This document shows positions 33,711 to 43,616 of a stretch of 64,000 nt of DNA, piece after piece (within the stretch, counting starts at the first letter, position 1; every line of letters begins with the position of its first letter). The translations under genes were made by a program, and so were the position numbers. The notes under the pieces were generated by a model, which was not told where the DNA came from, searched no databases, and worked only from the letters and a program-made list of their open reading frames with translations. This stretch comes from an uncultured Pseudomonadota bacterium (GTDB lineage: Bacteria; Pseudomonadota; Gammaproteobacteria; Steroidobacterales; Steroidobacteraceae). The stretch covers positions 37,517 through 101,516 of the forward strand of contig CADEED010000001.1 in NCBI GenBank assembly GCA_902826225.1. Reading direction: 5' to 3'.

Positions 33711-36026
33711 TCAGTACGCGGGCAGCGTGAAGAACGTGCGCGGCTGGCTCAGCGGATAGACTTTCCCACGCCAGTGGAATTCGCCGGGCAGAGCGGCCGG
33801 ACGATCGATGTCGGCGTTGAGCATGCCGTTCGCCACGCGATAGCGCACGCGCACCGGGCCCCGGGGCGTCGCCGCCGTCGCCTCCAGCCATTCGAGCGAA
33901 CCCAGGTTGGGCGCAATGCGGACGCGCGCGTATCCCGTCGCGCCCGGCCGGATTCCGGCCACGAGTCCGAGCAGATCCGCCGTCGGGTGCGCGCTCCAGG
34001 CATGAGTGTCCGAGCGCGTTTCACCGCGCGACTCGGGCCAGGTCGTGTAATTGAACGCCAGCAGGTCTCGCCAGGTCCTCAACAGGTCGAAGTACCGTTC
34101 TCCGTGGCCGGCATGCTCGAAGGCGCGCACCAGGTACCACGCGAAGTAGTAAGTCGGCGCGTACATCCCCTCCGGTGCGTCGATGCCGGCACCCGGCTTC
34201 ACGATCCTGTCGAGGATCGCGTGCGCCTCCTCGCGCGTCGCAATGTCGTAGAGCACGGCGAACACATTCATGTGCTGGCTGAAGACCTGCTTCACGGCGT
34301 CGTCCGCGAAGAGCCCGCGCGACTCGTCCCAGCAGTTTGCGCGGATCGCCGTGCGCGCCTTCTCCGCGCTGGCCGTGTACTCCGCGGCGCGTGCGCGATC
34401 GCCCAGGTCCGCTTCGAGCGCGGCGCCCTGGCGCAGTGCGCCGAGCCACAGGGCGGTCATGAGGCAACTCCCGTTGTCCTGCCCCCAAGAAGGAAACGAA
34501 TCGCGGTCATCCCAGCGCTGGCCGGACCAGTCGATGAAGTTCCAGTGCGGGTTCTTCCCCACCAGTCCGCGGCCGTTCAGAAACGGCTCGAAGTAGGCGA
34601 GCACGCGGCGCATCCGCGGCAGGTGCCGGGCAGGCAGCTCCCGATCGGGTTGTTCCTGCGACCAGTCCGCCAGCATGCCGATCCACGCGAAGGAGAACGT
34701 GGCGATGATGTTGTTCAGGCGCGATGGATAGGCCCCCTGCTGCACTCCTCCATCGACGTCGGATTCCGCGAATGCGTCGATGGCCTGCCGCGCCAGTCGC
34801 GAATCGCCTGAGACGGCGTACGAGATGAGCATCTGCAGGCGCGTATCGCCGGTGTACTGCAGCTGCTCCCAATACGAGCTGTCCATGAAGGTTTCGTGCG
34901 CATCGACGCGCAGCGTGCGCCAGCCGATGTCCCAGATGCGGTCGAGTTCGGCGTCGCTGCTGCGAAACGACCCTACTTGTTCGAACGGGTAGCCGGTCTC
35001 GTGCACTCGAAGCGCGCGCAAGGTGAGTGGCCGCGACCGCGTGGTCACGGCGATCTCCACGAAGCGAAAGGTTCGCCACCACAACGGCGCGAACGTGCGC
35101 GGCTGGCCATCGGCGATGAACGTGTCGTGGAAGCCGCGCAGCTTTCGATCGCCCACGAGGTCACGGTCTGCCTTGAGGTTGGCGGAGTCGTACAGCGCTT
35201 CGCCGTACTGCATCTCGATGCGTGCTCCGCGGCCGCCATCGACGTCGAGTTCCGGATAGGCCGAGATCATCGCATCGCGCCGGATCAGTAGTTTGGCGAC
35301 CGTATGGGCCGGAATCGTGATGGGCACCGCCGGAAAAGCCCCGAGGCCCGGGCTCGAGCTGCGTACCACGACGCCGGGCTCCGCCGGCGCGAAGGTCTGT
35401 GGCGGCAAGGGATCGTCGATGAGCGGCCGGACGGCGGCAGGAGCCGGAACGGCATCGACCCATCCGGCCGCGGAAATCTCGGGATCGTCCCGGTCCCACG
35501 TCGCATCGGCGGCATCGATGACTTCCGGAGTGCTCGCGACGTAGTAAGTCCACGGGATCTGCTTCTTGCCGTCGCTCGCGCCGTGTCCGGCATCGCGCCG
35601 TACCCGCCACCCCGGCTGCGATGTCGCAATCGGGTCGCCGGTGACGCGAAGGCCCGTCGCGACGCTCTGCTGGTGCGCGGGTGCGATGTCGCCGAAGTTC
35701 CAGACCACCGCGGCGACCACATTTCGCCCCTTCGCGAGGTGCGGCGCCAGGTCGAGGGCGGACGTCCGCCAGCGCTCAAGCGTGCCCGTCGAGGGCCCGC
35801 GCGCCACGGGCTTTCCGTTCACGTAGAGGACGAAGCGGTTGTCCGCCGTGACGGTGATGCGCAGCGTCTCCGGCAAGTCGTCGAGATCCAGCTCGCGTCG
35901 GAAGTGCAGCACGACGGGCGTCGCGCTCGCTTCCGGATGCGTGATCCATCCCTGCGCGTCCCCGGCGCCCGGGGCCGCGCCGCAGAACGCGAGCATTGTC
36001 AGGAATATCAGTGGGCTGCGCGGCAT
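33711..36026 (-). CDS. GH78 alpha-L-rhamnosidase-like protein
   Basis: A 771-residue exported protein with the multi-domain layout of GH78: N-terminal beta-sandwich domains (RFVLYVNGKPVARGP is the typical galactose-binding-like segment), the (alpha/alpha)6 catalytic barrel from about residue 380, and a C-terminal beta-domain. The region corresponding to the catalytic acid, DSSYWEQLQYTGDTRLQ, differs from the common DCPQRDERLGWTGD but matches a GH78 subgroup; other conserved parts are DWSGQRWDDRDSFPSWG and SDTHAWSAHP. It probably frees L-rhamnose for the rha pathway, which lies in the same window. The 19-bp overlap with the trehalase gene suggests co-transcription. Confidence 0.85.
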   Translation of the reverse strand: MPRSPLIFLTMLAFCGAAPGAGDAQGWITHPEASATPVVLHFRRELDLDDLPETLRITVTADNRFVLYVNGKPVARGPSTGTLERWRTSALDLAPHLAKGRNVVAAVVWNFGDIAPAHQQSVATGLRVTGDPIATSQPGWRVRRDAGHGASDGKKQIPWTYYVASTPEVIDAADATWDRDDPEISAAGWVDAVPAPAAVRPLIDDPLPPQTFAPAEPGVVVRSSSPGLGAFPAVPITIPAHTVAKLLIRRDAMISAYPELDVDGGRGARIEMQYGEALYDSANLKADRDLVGDRKLRGFHDTFIADGQPRTFAPLWWRTFRFVEIAVTTRSRPLTLRALRVHETGYPFEQVGSFRSSDAELDRIWDIGWRTLRVDAHETFMDSSYWEQLQYTGDTRLQMLISYAVSGDSRLARQAIDAFAESDVDGGVQQGAYPSRLNNIIATFSFAWIGMLADWSQEQPDRELPARHLPRMRRVLAYFEPFLNGRGLVGKNPHWNFIDWSGQRWDDRDSFPSWGQDNGSCLMTALWLGALRQGAALEADLGDRARAAEYTASAEKARTAIRANCWDESRGLFADDAVKQVFSQHMNVFAVLYDIATREEAHAILDRIVKPGAGIDAPEGMYAPTYYFAWYLVRAFEHAGHGERYFDLLRTWRDLLAFNYTTWPESRGETRSDTHAWSAHPTADLLGLVAGIRPGATGYARVRIAPNLGSLEWLEATAATPRGPVRVRYRVANGMLNADIDRPAALPGEFHWRGKVYPLSQPRTFFTLPAY

Positions 36027-37639
36027 TCGCCGCCAGTGTACTCGTATCGCTGCGCCGCGAGCTTCGGATAGATCGCCAGCAACTTGACGAGCACGGCGTT
36101 GGTCCAGCCGAACCCGTCCTGCACCGGGTACTCGCCGCCCGCACCCTCGCCCGCATCGCGCACGTTGTACTTCTCGACGAGTTTGCCGGTCTTGCAGTAC
36201 ACGCGGACGTTCTCGGCGACCCAGCCGGACGCGATCTCCGCCGCGAGGTCACGCTGACCGTGCCGGCGCAGGCCGTCGATCGCGATCCACTGCAATGGCG
36301 CCCAGCCGTTCGGCGAATCCCACTGCTGCCCGGTGTCTTCGGTGGTGGTCGACAGGCCGTGCGCCGTCACCAGCGACTTTCGGATCGCACCGGCGACCCG
36401 TGGCACCTGCGCGCCGTTCGCGACATCCGCGAACAGTGGATAGGCCGTCGCGGCGGTGATCCGCGCCGAGCGGCGCTCGTTCCGCCAGTCGTAGTCCACG
36501 AACGCGCCCTGCGCGTCATCCCACATCAGCCGCTGCATGGCCGCGCGGCGTCGCGCGGCGCGTGCCGTCATGTCGCGCTGGCAATCGGACCGCCGCGCCT
36601 GCGCGCAGCCCCGCGCAATCACGATCTCGAGCTTGTGGAGCAGGCTGTTGAGATCGACGGGCAGATAGTCGGTGGTACGGGTCGAAGCGAGCTTGCCGTC
36701 CGTCGTCCAGCGCGAGCTGAAATCCCAGCCGCTCTCGGCGGCGGCACGCAGGTCGCGGAAGACGTCCGCTTCCGGGCGCCCGGCAGCGAGCGCGGTCTCG
36801 CGGTCCTCCAGATAAGCCTCGTCGCGCGCGATCGCGAGATCGTCCCAGTAACGGTTCAGCAGGCTGCCGTCGGCCAGGCGAACGACGCGCCGATACGCGG
36901 CGCCGGGCTTCAGGGTGGACGCGCCGCTCATCCAGAAGTCGTGCTCGCGCTCGAGTTGGGGCAGACGCCTCAGCAGGGCGCGCGCGCCTTCGTGCTGCGC
37001 CTGCAACTCGACCATCGCCGCGAAGAACGGCGGCTGCGAACGATTCACCTGGTAGCTGCGCGCACCGTTCGGGATGTGCCCGTAGCGGTCGATGAGACCG
37101 GCAAAGTTCTCGACCATGTCGGCCACGAGATCGTGACGGCCGCTGGTCTGCAGGCCGACCATCGTGAAGTACGAGTCCCAGTAGTACAGCTCGCGGAACC
37201 GTCCGCCGGGGACCACGTACCGCGTGGTCAGCGGCAGGAGCGAGTCCGTCCCTGCGGTGGTGCGCGGCTCGCGCGTGAGCGCGCTCCACAGGCGCTCGAT
37301 GTGCGCGCGGATCTCCTCGTCGGGCGCGGTCTTGAAGCCGCTCTGGGCGGCGTCCGGGATGGTGAAATTCTCGTTCACGAAATCCTTCAACGAGAACTCC
37401 GGACGTCCCTTGGCCAATCCGTAGCGGGTCATGATCTGCGCGGGATCAGCCTTCGGCGTCGCATCCGCGAAGGTCTTGCTGTCGGGAAACAATCGCTCCG
37501 TCTGGATCCGATGAAACAGCTCGCCGTAGATCTGTGAAGGCGGCAGCGGGAATGCATCGCGCGCGAGGGCGGCTGCACCCGCCAGTGCGTGGGTGAGCGC
37601 GAGCGCGACGAAAAACGAAAGCCGAATTCGCTTGATCAT
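36008..37639 (-). CDS. treA: Periplasmic trehalase (GH37)
   Basis: A 543-residue secreted glycosidase with a signal peptide (MIKRIRLSFFVALALTHALA). Both trehalase signatures are present: PGGRFRELYYWDSY (144-157) and QQWDSPNGWAPLQW later on. The family splits trehalose into two glucose molecules by inversion. Length fits the bacterial periplasmic enzyme. It precedes and overlaps the rhamnosidase gene, and diverges from a TonB receptor gene at 37820 across 180 bp, so the three may share control. Confidence 0.92.
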   Translation of the reverse strand: MIKRIRLSFFVALALTHALAGAAALARDAFPLPPSQIYGELFHRIQTERLFPDSKTFADATPKADPAQIMTRYGLAKGRPEFSLKDFVNENFTIPDAAQSGFKTAPDEEIRAHIERLWSALTREPRTTAGTDSLLPLTTRYVVPGGRFRELYYWDSYFTMVGLQTSGRHDLVADMVENFAGLIDRYGHIPNGARSYQVNRSQPPFFAAMVELQAQHEGARALLRRLPQLEREHDFWMSGASTLKPGAAYRRVVRLADGSLLNRYWDDLAIARDEAYLEDRETALAAGRPEADVFRDLRAAAESGWDFSSRWTTDGKLASTRTTDYLPVDLNSLLHKLEIVIARGCAQARRSDCQRDMTARAARRRAAMQRLMWDDAQGAFVDYDWRNERRSARITAATAYPLFADVANGAQVPRVAGAIRKSLVTAHGLSTTTEDTGQQWDSPNGWAPLQWIAIDGLRRHGQRDLAAEIASGWVAENVRVYCKTGKLVEKYNVRDAGEGAGGEYPVQDGFGWTNAVLVKLLAIYPKLAAQRYEYTGGECRAAH

Positions 37640-37819
37640 GGCGAAAGCTTACGTCCACGGCCCCGCGGCATGTCGTGTGCGCGCCGCAACAACCCGGCGG
37701 TTGTTGCGTTTATAGCCGAATGCTGACGCGACGATGCGCGCGATTGCCACATCCATTTCGAGTTTGTTTGACGACACTCATGCTTTACCGCCGCTAGCTT
37801 GTGCGGAACCGGGGGAAAC

Positions 37820-40318
37820 ATGAATTCGATGTCATTGCGTTCGTCGCAAGGTTTGATCGCGCTCGCCGTGACGATGGCCATCACCGCGCCCGGCGCCGTT
37901 TGGGCGCAGGAAGCGGAAACGCCACCCGAGGGTGAGCAGAGCGGTCTCGAAACCATCGTCGTGACCGGCTCGGCGATCGCCGGGGGCGTGAAGAAGCTCG
38001 AGGCCAGCTACAACATCGTCACGGCCAACGAGGCGGAGATCCGGCGCGCGAATCCAAAGAGCACCGCCGACCTGCTCAAGATCTCCCCCGGCATGTGGCC
38101 CGAATCGACCGGCGGCCAGACCGGCGCGAACATCGAGATCGCGGGCTTCCCGGGCGGCGGCGACGCGCCTTACTACACGACGCTGCTCATGGGCTCGCCG
38201 TTGTACGGCATGCCCACGCTGTCGTTCTTCGAGACGACGACGATCTTCCGGCTCGACGACACGGTGCGGTCCGTCGAGATCCTGCAGGGCGGTCCTTCCG
38301 TGGTGTTCGCCGGCGGACAGATGGGCGCCACGTCGAACTTCCTGCTGAAGACGGGCTCCGATTCGCCCGAAGGCAGCGTCGGCCTCACGTACGGCGACGA
38401 AGGTTCGCTGCGCGCGGATGCGTTCTATGGCTTTCCGATCGGCGGCGACTGGTACGGCAGCGTCGGCGGCTTCTGGCGTTCGTCGGATGGCGTGCGCGAT
38501 CCGGAGTTCAAGGCGGACGAAGGCGGCCAGCTCACGGGCACGCTGAAGTACGACGGCGAGGCGTCGCAGCTCACCCTGTACGCACGCTATCTCGACGACA
38601 AGAACCAGTTCATCACGCCCATCCCGCTCATCCAGAACGGCACGGACAATTTCAGCGCCTATCCCGGCTTCGATCCGCTCACCGACACTTACTACAGCAA
38701 CGCGATCCGCCGCGTGCGGCTCGACGGCTATCCCAACGGCGGCACGAACGCCGACCTCGCGAACGGCCGTGGCGCGCAGATGCTGTTCGTCGGCGGCAAC
38801 TACGATCTCGACTTCGGCAACGGCTGGGCGATCAGCAACAAGTTCCTCTACAACGCGGGCGACGTCGACACGAACGCGCTCTTCTCGGGGAGCAACCCCG
38901 CGAACCTCACCGACCAGTTGTTCACCATCCCGACGGACCTCGGCGGCATTGGCTTGCCGGCGGGTTCGGTCGCCACGGTCAACTTCGTGGGCGGCGGCGC
39001 CGTCGATCCGGACCAGGACGTGATCCACCAGGGCTGGTGGTTCATCCACAAGGAACTCTCGAGCCTCAACAATGACCTGCGCCTCAGCAAGGAGCTTTTC
39101 GACGGCAACACGCTGACGCTCGGCCTCTATCTCGCCTACTACGAGATGGACGACGAATGGGCGCTGGGCAACCAGATGTACATGACGAACGAGCCGAATG
39201 CGCGCCCCATTACGGTGAGCTACACGTCCGGCGGTCAGACCTTTCAGCGCACCGATGAACAGGGATTCCTCGACAACGGCGGCTTCAACATCACCCAGAA
39301 GGGCCATGCGTTCAACCGGGCCATCTACCTGTCCGATTCGTGGCGAATCGACAAGTGGCTGCTCGATGCCTCGGTGCGATTCGAGAACCAGGACGCCACG
39401 AACCGCGTGTGCAACCTGTCGAACGTCGATCTCGACGGCGATCCGCTCACGCTCTATAACAACGCAGTTCCCGTGTGTAACGGCACGACCGCGACCACGG
39501 ACTACGACGAGGACTTCACGTCCTGGACCGTCGGCGCCAACTACAGCTTCACGGATTCCATGTCGGCTTACGCGCGCGTGAATCGCGGCGGTCACTTCTC
39601 GGACTTCGACAACGGCATCCGCGGCAATGTCACGGGCTCGACGGCGCCGATCCAGGTGATCAAAAACTACGAAGTCGGCTTCAAGTTCCAGAACGAGCTG
39701 GTCTACGCCGATATCAGCGCCTATTTCCGCGACTTCACCGGCCTGCTCTACCAGCCTACCGACGGCGCGGGCGTGCCCGTGGGCGACCAGCTCATCTATG
39801 GCTCCGAGTCGAATGGCGTCAACTTCATCGGCGCGCTCACGCCGGGCGAGCATTTCAAGTTCCAGGTGGTGGCCAACTACCTCGACGGCGAGTACACGGA
39901 CTACGACGCGTGCTTCCCGTATTCGAACGTCGTGACGGGTCCTGGATGCGCACCGGTCGAAGGCCAGCAACTCCAGCGCCAGCCGAAACTGCGGTACATG
40001 CTGACACCGAGCTATCGCACGAACGTCGGCTTCGCGGATCTCGAGGCCTTCGTGACGTTCACGCACGTCGGCGATCACACGCAGGATCAGTCGGGGTTGC
40101 AGCAGCTCGGCAAATACGAGACCTGGGATGCCGGGATCATCGCGGAGATCAACGACAGCTGGCAGGCCGAGATCCGCGGCACGAATCTCTCGAACGAGCT
40201 CGGACTCACGGAGGCCAACTCGCGCATCTTCGGCGCGGCCGCCGGCGAGGGTGGTGTGTTGCTCGCGCGGCCGATCGAGGGCCGCGAGGTCAACTTCATG
40301 GTCCGGTATCGCTGGTAG
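37820..40318 (+). CDS. TonB-dependent outer-membrane receptor
   Basis: An 832-residue receptor. A signal peptide (QGLIALAVTMAITAPGAVWA) is followed by a short acidic stretch, the TonB-box-like LETIVVTGSA, a plug domain, and a long beta-barrel with the closing aromatic strand FMVRYRW. The ATG at 37820 has GGGGG six bases before it. The plug lacks a few standard words (for example, GVRGFG-type) but keeps SVEILQGGPSVVFAGG. It is divergent from trehalase and convergent with a debranching-enzyme-like gene, so uptake of an oligosaccharide is likely, though the ligand is not shown by the sequence. Confidence 0.9.
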   Translation: MNSMSLRSSQGLIALAVTMAITAPGAVWAQEAETPPEGEQSGLETIVVTGSAIAGGVKKLEASYNIVTANEAEIRRANPKSTADLLKISPGMWPESTGGQTGANIEIAGFPGGGDAPYYTTLLMGSPLYGMPTLSFFETTTIFRLDDTVRSVEILQGGPSVVFAGGQMGATSNFLLKTGSDSPEGSVGLTYGDEGSLRADAFYGFPIGGDWYGSVGGFWRSSDGVRDPEFKADEGGQLTGTLKYDGEASQLTLYARYLDDKNQFITPIPLIQNGTDNFSAYPGFDPLTDTYYSNAIRRVRLDGYPNGGTNADLANGRGAQMLFVGGNYDLDFGNGWAISNKFLYNAGDVDTNALFSGSNPANLTDQLFTIPTDLGGIGLPAGSVATVNFVGGGAVDPDQDVIHQGWWFIHKELSSLNNDLRLSKELFDGNTLTLGLYLAYYEMDDEWALGNQMYMTNEPNARPITVSYTSGGQTFQRTDEQGFLDNGGFNITQKGHAFNRAIYLSDSWRIDKWLLDASVRFENQDATNRVCNLSNVDLDGDPLTLYNNAVPVCNGTTATTDYDEDFTSWTVGANYSFTDSMSAYARVNRGGHFSDFDNGIRGNVTGSTAPIQVIKNYEVGFKFQNELVYADISAYFRDFTGLLYQPTDGAGVPVGDQLIYGSESNGVNFIGALTPGEHFKFQVVANYLDGEYTDYDACFPYSNVVTGPGCAPVEGQQLQRQPKLRYMLTPSYRTNVGFADLEAFVTFTHVGDHTQDQSGLQQLGKYETWDAGIIAEINDSWQAEIRGTNLSNELGLTEANSRIFGAAAGEGGVLLARPIEGREVNFMVRYRW

Positions 40319-42307
40319 CTAGTCGGGCCGAACGGCCGGGGACGCAAGCCCCAGGAACACCGTGCTCCACAGCTGCGCGGCGTTCGACTCGTCCACGTCG
40401 GCGCCGGGCCGGCCGAACGGCTCGGGCCTGATGCGGCCGTTGGAATAGGCCCACGACCACAGCTCGCTGGTGCGCAATTCGCGTGTCTGCTCGATCGCCG
40501 CCCACACAGTGGCGCGCGCTTCGAGCAGGCGCGCGCGCACGCCGGCCGGAAGGTCGTCCCGTCGCAGTTGTCGCTCGAGCCCCGCGGCGAACAACGCCTG
40601 CTGCCAGGACCAGATGACGGTGCCGTGGTAGGCGAATCGCGAGAACTCGCGGCGCACGTTTTCGTTCGCGAGCGCCGGATTCGCGACGACGACACCCGCG
40701 TCGGTCAGCAGTCCCGCCGGGAACGGCCGCAGCACGCCGAGCGCCTTCACGATGTCCTCCGCCGGCGGATCCGTGAGCAGCAACCGGAAACCCTCATCCG
40801 AATGCACGATCGGAATCGGGCGACCCTGCCCGTCCAGCGAGAGCGCGTGGAAGTCGAGCGCGCCGCCATCGATCGAGCTCACCGCGCGTGCGTCGTCGAC
40901 GCCGATCTCGCGCGCATAGGCGGCTACCTGCCGGCGCGCCTGGCTCGCCGGCACACTGACGGCGAACAGTGCGGGCGCGCGCGCGGCCCAGACTCGGGCC
41001 GCGCCACGGGCGCCAGCGAGCGCGCGCTTCTGTCCGGCGTCGAGAACCGTCTCGAGCAGGCCCGATTCCTGGAGACGCGCCACCGCGTCGAGCGCCGCCG
41101 GCACGAGCGCCGCGTTCACGTCGTAGGCGTAACGGCCCATGCCGAGCCCTTGTTCGCTGTCACGCCATTGGCCGGTATTGCGCCCGTCCTTGATGCCGAC
41201 GAGGTTCGCGGCGCGCGGATCGCCGCTGAACGCGGCGGCGCGCTCCACGATCCACCGCAGGTTGCGCGCGAGTGCCGGACCGTGCCCGGCGAGGAACGCG
41301 CGCGCACGGTCCCTGCCGCGCGCATCGTCCAGCAGCCAGTGGGCGGCGAGCGGCGCGAGCAGGAAGTCGTCGTCGACCATGCCGTAGTCGTAGATGGGCG
41401 TATCACGGCGTCCGCGGCCTTCGCGCGCGTTGCGCAGCACCGCGAACTCGCCGATGTCCTCCTCGTGCGCAACCTCGCCGTTCGGCGCGAGGCGGACGAG
41501 CACGGAGGCGATGGCGCTCTCGATCGCGTCGGGTTCGAGAACCGGCGCGAGCAGCAGCGCCGAAATCAACGTGTCGCGACCGAAGTACGTGTCGAAACGC
41601 CATGAGCCCGCGAGGAACTTGTCCTCGTAGCTCAGGAACGAGAGCGCATTGCGCGCGCGCTCATCGGCTGTTGCGTCCGCGGTGAACGTCCGCTGGAGCG
41701 GCCGCAGTGGCGGCTCGCCGGTGACGGCTTCGACGCGCAGGCGCAGAGGCTTCCCGGGCGCCGCGGCGAACTTCCCGCCCGACGCACGCGTCCCCTCGCC
41801 CGGCGACAGCACGAGCCGATATCCCGCCGCCCCGTCGAGTCGATCACGCGCCCAGGTGATGCGGTCGCCGGTTCCCGGCGCGACGAGCACTTCCGCCGGC
41901 GCCTGCGCCGACAACTCGTAGTCGCGCAACACGCGCACCGACGACAACACGGCGGCTCGCGGCCGCAGTTCGCTCGCCTCGGATTCGATTTCGAACACGA
42001 CGCCGTGCAGAGGCCGCCGCCGCCCGTCGGTCGTGGTCAGCGGCCGGGGCGGCGTCACCACCCGCCACGCGACGGGCGCACCCGGCTTCGCGAACCACAG
42101 TCCGGTGCCGCTGTTGCCGGCGGGGAAGACGACGAGGATCCGCGGCTGTGCTCCGCCCCGCAGCAATACATGCGCGGCGACCGGTCCGTCGCGCAGGAAC
42201 AGATTGATGTTCTGTCCTTCGTCGATGCGGAAGGCGAGCGGCTCTGCACCGGCCGCGCCCGCGACGAGCAGGACCGACAGCAGCAATCCGCAAGGCAGCG
42301 CTTTCAT
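40319..42307 (-). CDS. Exported glycosidase-like protein of the debranching-enzyme fold
   Basis: A 662-residue protein with signal peptide (MKALPCGLLLSVLLVAGAAG). An N-terminal beta-rich part of about 210 residues precedes an (alpha/alpha)6-type domain. SWRFDTYFGRDTLISALLL (from residue 235) resembles the FGRDT motif of amylo-alpha-1,6-glucosidases and related six-hairpin glycosidases, and acidic motifs NGEVAHEEDIGEFAVL and YDYGMVDDDFLLAPLAAHWL may hold the catalytic residues. It abuts the TonB receptor gene tail to tail. A role in alpha-glucan or trehalose-related sugar use is inferred; no specific activity can be claimed. Confidence 0.65.
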   Translation of the reverse strand: MKALPCGLLLSVLLVAGAAGAEPLAFRIDEGQNINLFLRDGPVAAHVLLRGGAQPRILVVFPAGNSGTGLWFAKPGAPVAWRVVTPPRPLTTTDGRRRPLHGVVFEIESEASELRPRAAVLSSVRVLRDYELSAQAPAEVLVAPGTGDRITWARDRLDGAAGYRLVLSPGEGTRASGGKFAAAPGKPLRLRVEAVTGEPPLRPLQRTFTADATADERARNALSFLSYEDKFLAGSWRFDTYFGRDTLISALLLAPVLEPDAIESAIASVLVRLAPNGEVAHEEDIGEFAVLRNAREGRGRRDTPIYDYGMVDDDFLLAPLAAHWLLDDARGRDRARAFLAGHGPALARNLRWIVERAAAFSGDPRAANLVGIKDGRNTGQWRDSEQGLGMGRYAYDVNAALVPAALDAVARLQESGLLETVLDAGQKRALAGARGAARVWAARAPALFAVSVPASQARRQVAAYAREIGVDDARAVSSIDGGALDFHALSLDGQGRPIPIVHSDEGFRLLLTDPPAEDIVKALGVLRPFPAGLLTDAGVVVANPALANENVRREFSRFAYHGTVIWSWQQALFAAGLERQLRRDDLPAGVRARLLEARATVWAAIEQTRELRTSELWSWAYSNGRIRPEPFGRPGADVDESNAAQLWSTVFLGLASPAVRPD

Positions 42308-42408
42308 GGCCACCCAACCTGCCGCCGCCGCCCGATCCCGGGATGTCGGCGCCTTCCCCGTCCGCGTGTCGGACGCGCAGGCGGCGCGGCCTGGCACGTC
42401 GGCCGCCG

Positions 42409-43581
42409 TCAGGCCACGAGGCTCCGCAGCCGCTCGATATCGGCATGGCGGCTGGCGATGTCCGCGCGTTTCGCAGCCACGCGCAGGTCGCGCAGCACCT
42501 CGAGCGACCGGATCAGCACCGGCAGCGGCGGACCGCTCGCGGTGATGCCGCCGAGATGCCGGTCGTCGATCCGCGCGGCGGGCGCTTCGATGAATCGCTT
42601 CACGAGCTGGTCGTGGTGCTGCGCCGCGATGCGGCCGAAGAGATCGCCCAGCTGTAGATAGGCGCGCGTGTTCCGCCGGAACCATTCCTCGCCCGCGTGT
42701 TTGCCCGACAACGCCAGCAGCTCGTCGAGGAAGCTCGTCTGGCGCATGCATTCGCGCAGCCGCGCCTGGTCCGCGGGCGGCATGAACGACATCTTGTCGA
42801 CGAGGAGCTGCGCGTAGTACGGATCGTTCGCGCGGCACAGCCCGAGCAGCAGGTCCAGCTCGTTGATGCCGGAGAAGTCGCCGGCGTTCGCGCCGCGATA
42901 CTCCTGGCGACCCACCATGTACGGCTTGTAGTAAGGCCGCACCGAGAAGAAGAAGCGGTCGACGTCGAGCCCCGAGAACAACCGGTCGTTCGACTCGATG
43001 ACCGCCTCGAGCGCGTGGCGGGCCGCTGCGAACGGCACGTCGACGATCGGGCTCGAAATGCCGAGCGGCACCACCTTCGCGAGCGCGTCCGCGGCGAGTT
43101 GCAGCAACAGGATGCCGCGCGTGTTCTCGTCCAGGAACAAGGTCTCGTCGGGCAGCGACGTGAAGCTCTTGCGCACGCCCGATCGCGCCAGGTTCATGTG
43201 CGCCAGGTGCGCGGTCGAGAATCGCGGCGCCATGCCGAGCGCGGCGCCGACGTGCATCGCGAGAGACGACGCTTCGGGGAACGGAGATTTCTCCTCGCGT
43301 GCCGGGTTGGTGAGTTCGTGCCGGCGCAGCGCCGCCAGGTACAGGCCCACGTTGCCGAGTACGCCGAACGCGTTGGCGAAGCCGTCGCCGGTGTCGCCTT
43401 CGGCGAGCAGCCGCACGACGAACACGTGACCCTCGTCGCGCAGCCGCTGCTTGAGCGCCTGCCCGACGCGCGTGACGTCGGCGCGGTCGTCCTGGGCGAA
43501 GTAGAGGTTTTCCAGCTCGGTGTTGATCGCGACGAAAGGCCCGCGTATCCAGCGATCGAACTCTTCGGAGTGGGTGCCCAT
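42409..43581 (-). CDS. PrnB/indoleamine-dioxygenase-like heme protein (DUF1864)
   Basis: A 390-residue protein of the PrnB-like (DUF1864) branch of the indoleamine 2,3-dioxygenase superfamily. The strongest family segment is residues 215-240: RPYYKPYMVG, then EYRGANAGDFSGIN, leading into ELDLLLGLCRANDPYY. The helical C-terminal part contains QHHDQL (321-326), whose histidines are candidates for the proximal heme ligand. In pyrrolnitrin synthesis PrnB rearranges chlorotryptophan; most relatives are uncharacterised and probably act on tryptophan or another indole. No halogenase gene is near. It is divergent from a kynureninase-like PLP gene with only 35 bp between starts, which hints at a shared aromatic amino-acid pathway. 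Confidence 0.8.
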   Translation of the reverse strand: MGTHSEEFDRWIRGPFVAINTELENLYFAQDDRADVTRVGQALKQRLRDEGHVFVVRLLAEGDTGDGFANAFGVLGNVGLYLAALRRHELTNPAREEKSPFPEASSLAMHVGAALGMAPRFSTAHLAHMNLARSGVRKSFTSLPDETLFLDENTRGILLLQLAADALAKVVPLGISSPIVDVPFAAARHALEAVIESNDRLFSGLDVDRFFFSVRPYYKPYMVGRQEYRGANAGDFSGINELDLLLGLCRANDPYYAQLLVDKMSFMPPADQARLRECMRQTSFLDELLALSGKHAGEEWFRRNTRAYLQLGDLFGRIAAQHHDQLVKRFIEAPAARIDDRHLGGITASGPPLPVLIRSLEVLRDLRVAAKRADIASRHADIERLRSLVA

Positions 43582-43616
43582 GCCGGCAGACTGCCGAAAC
43601 GTGACATGCTGTGCAA

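Noticed and set aside
37832..40078. Long minus-strand open frame (748 codons) opposite the TonB receptor
   Set aside because: Low-complexity Arg/Val/Glu composition and full overlap with a complete receptor gene.
42409..43581. Pyrrolnitrin biosynthesis cluster
   Set aside because: Only the PrnB-like gene is present; no flavin halogenases or PrnC/PrnD-like oxygenase are in the window.
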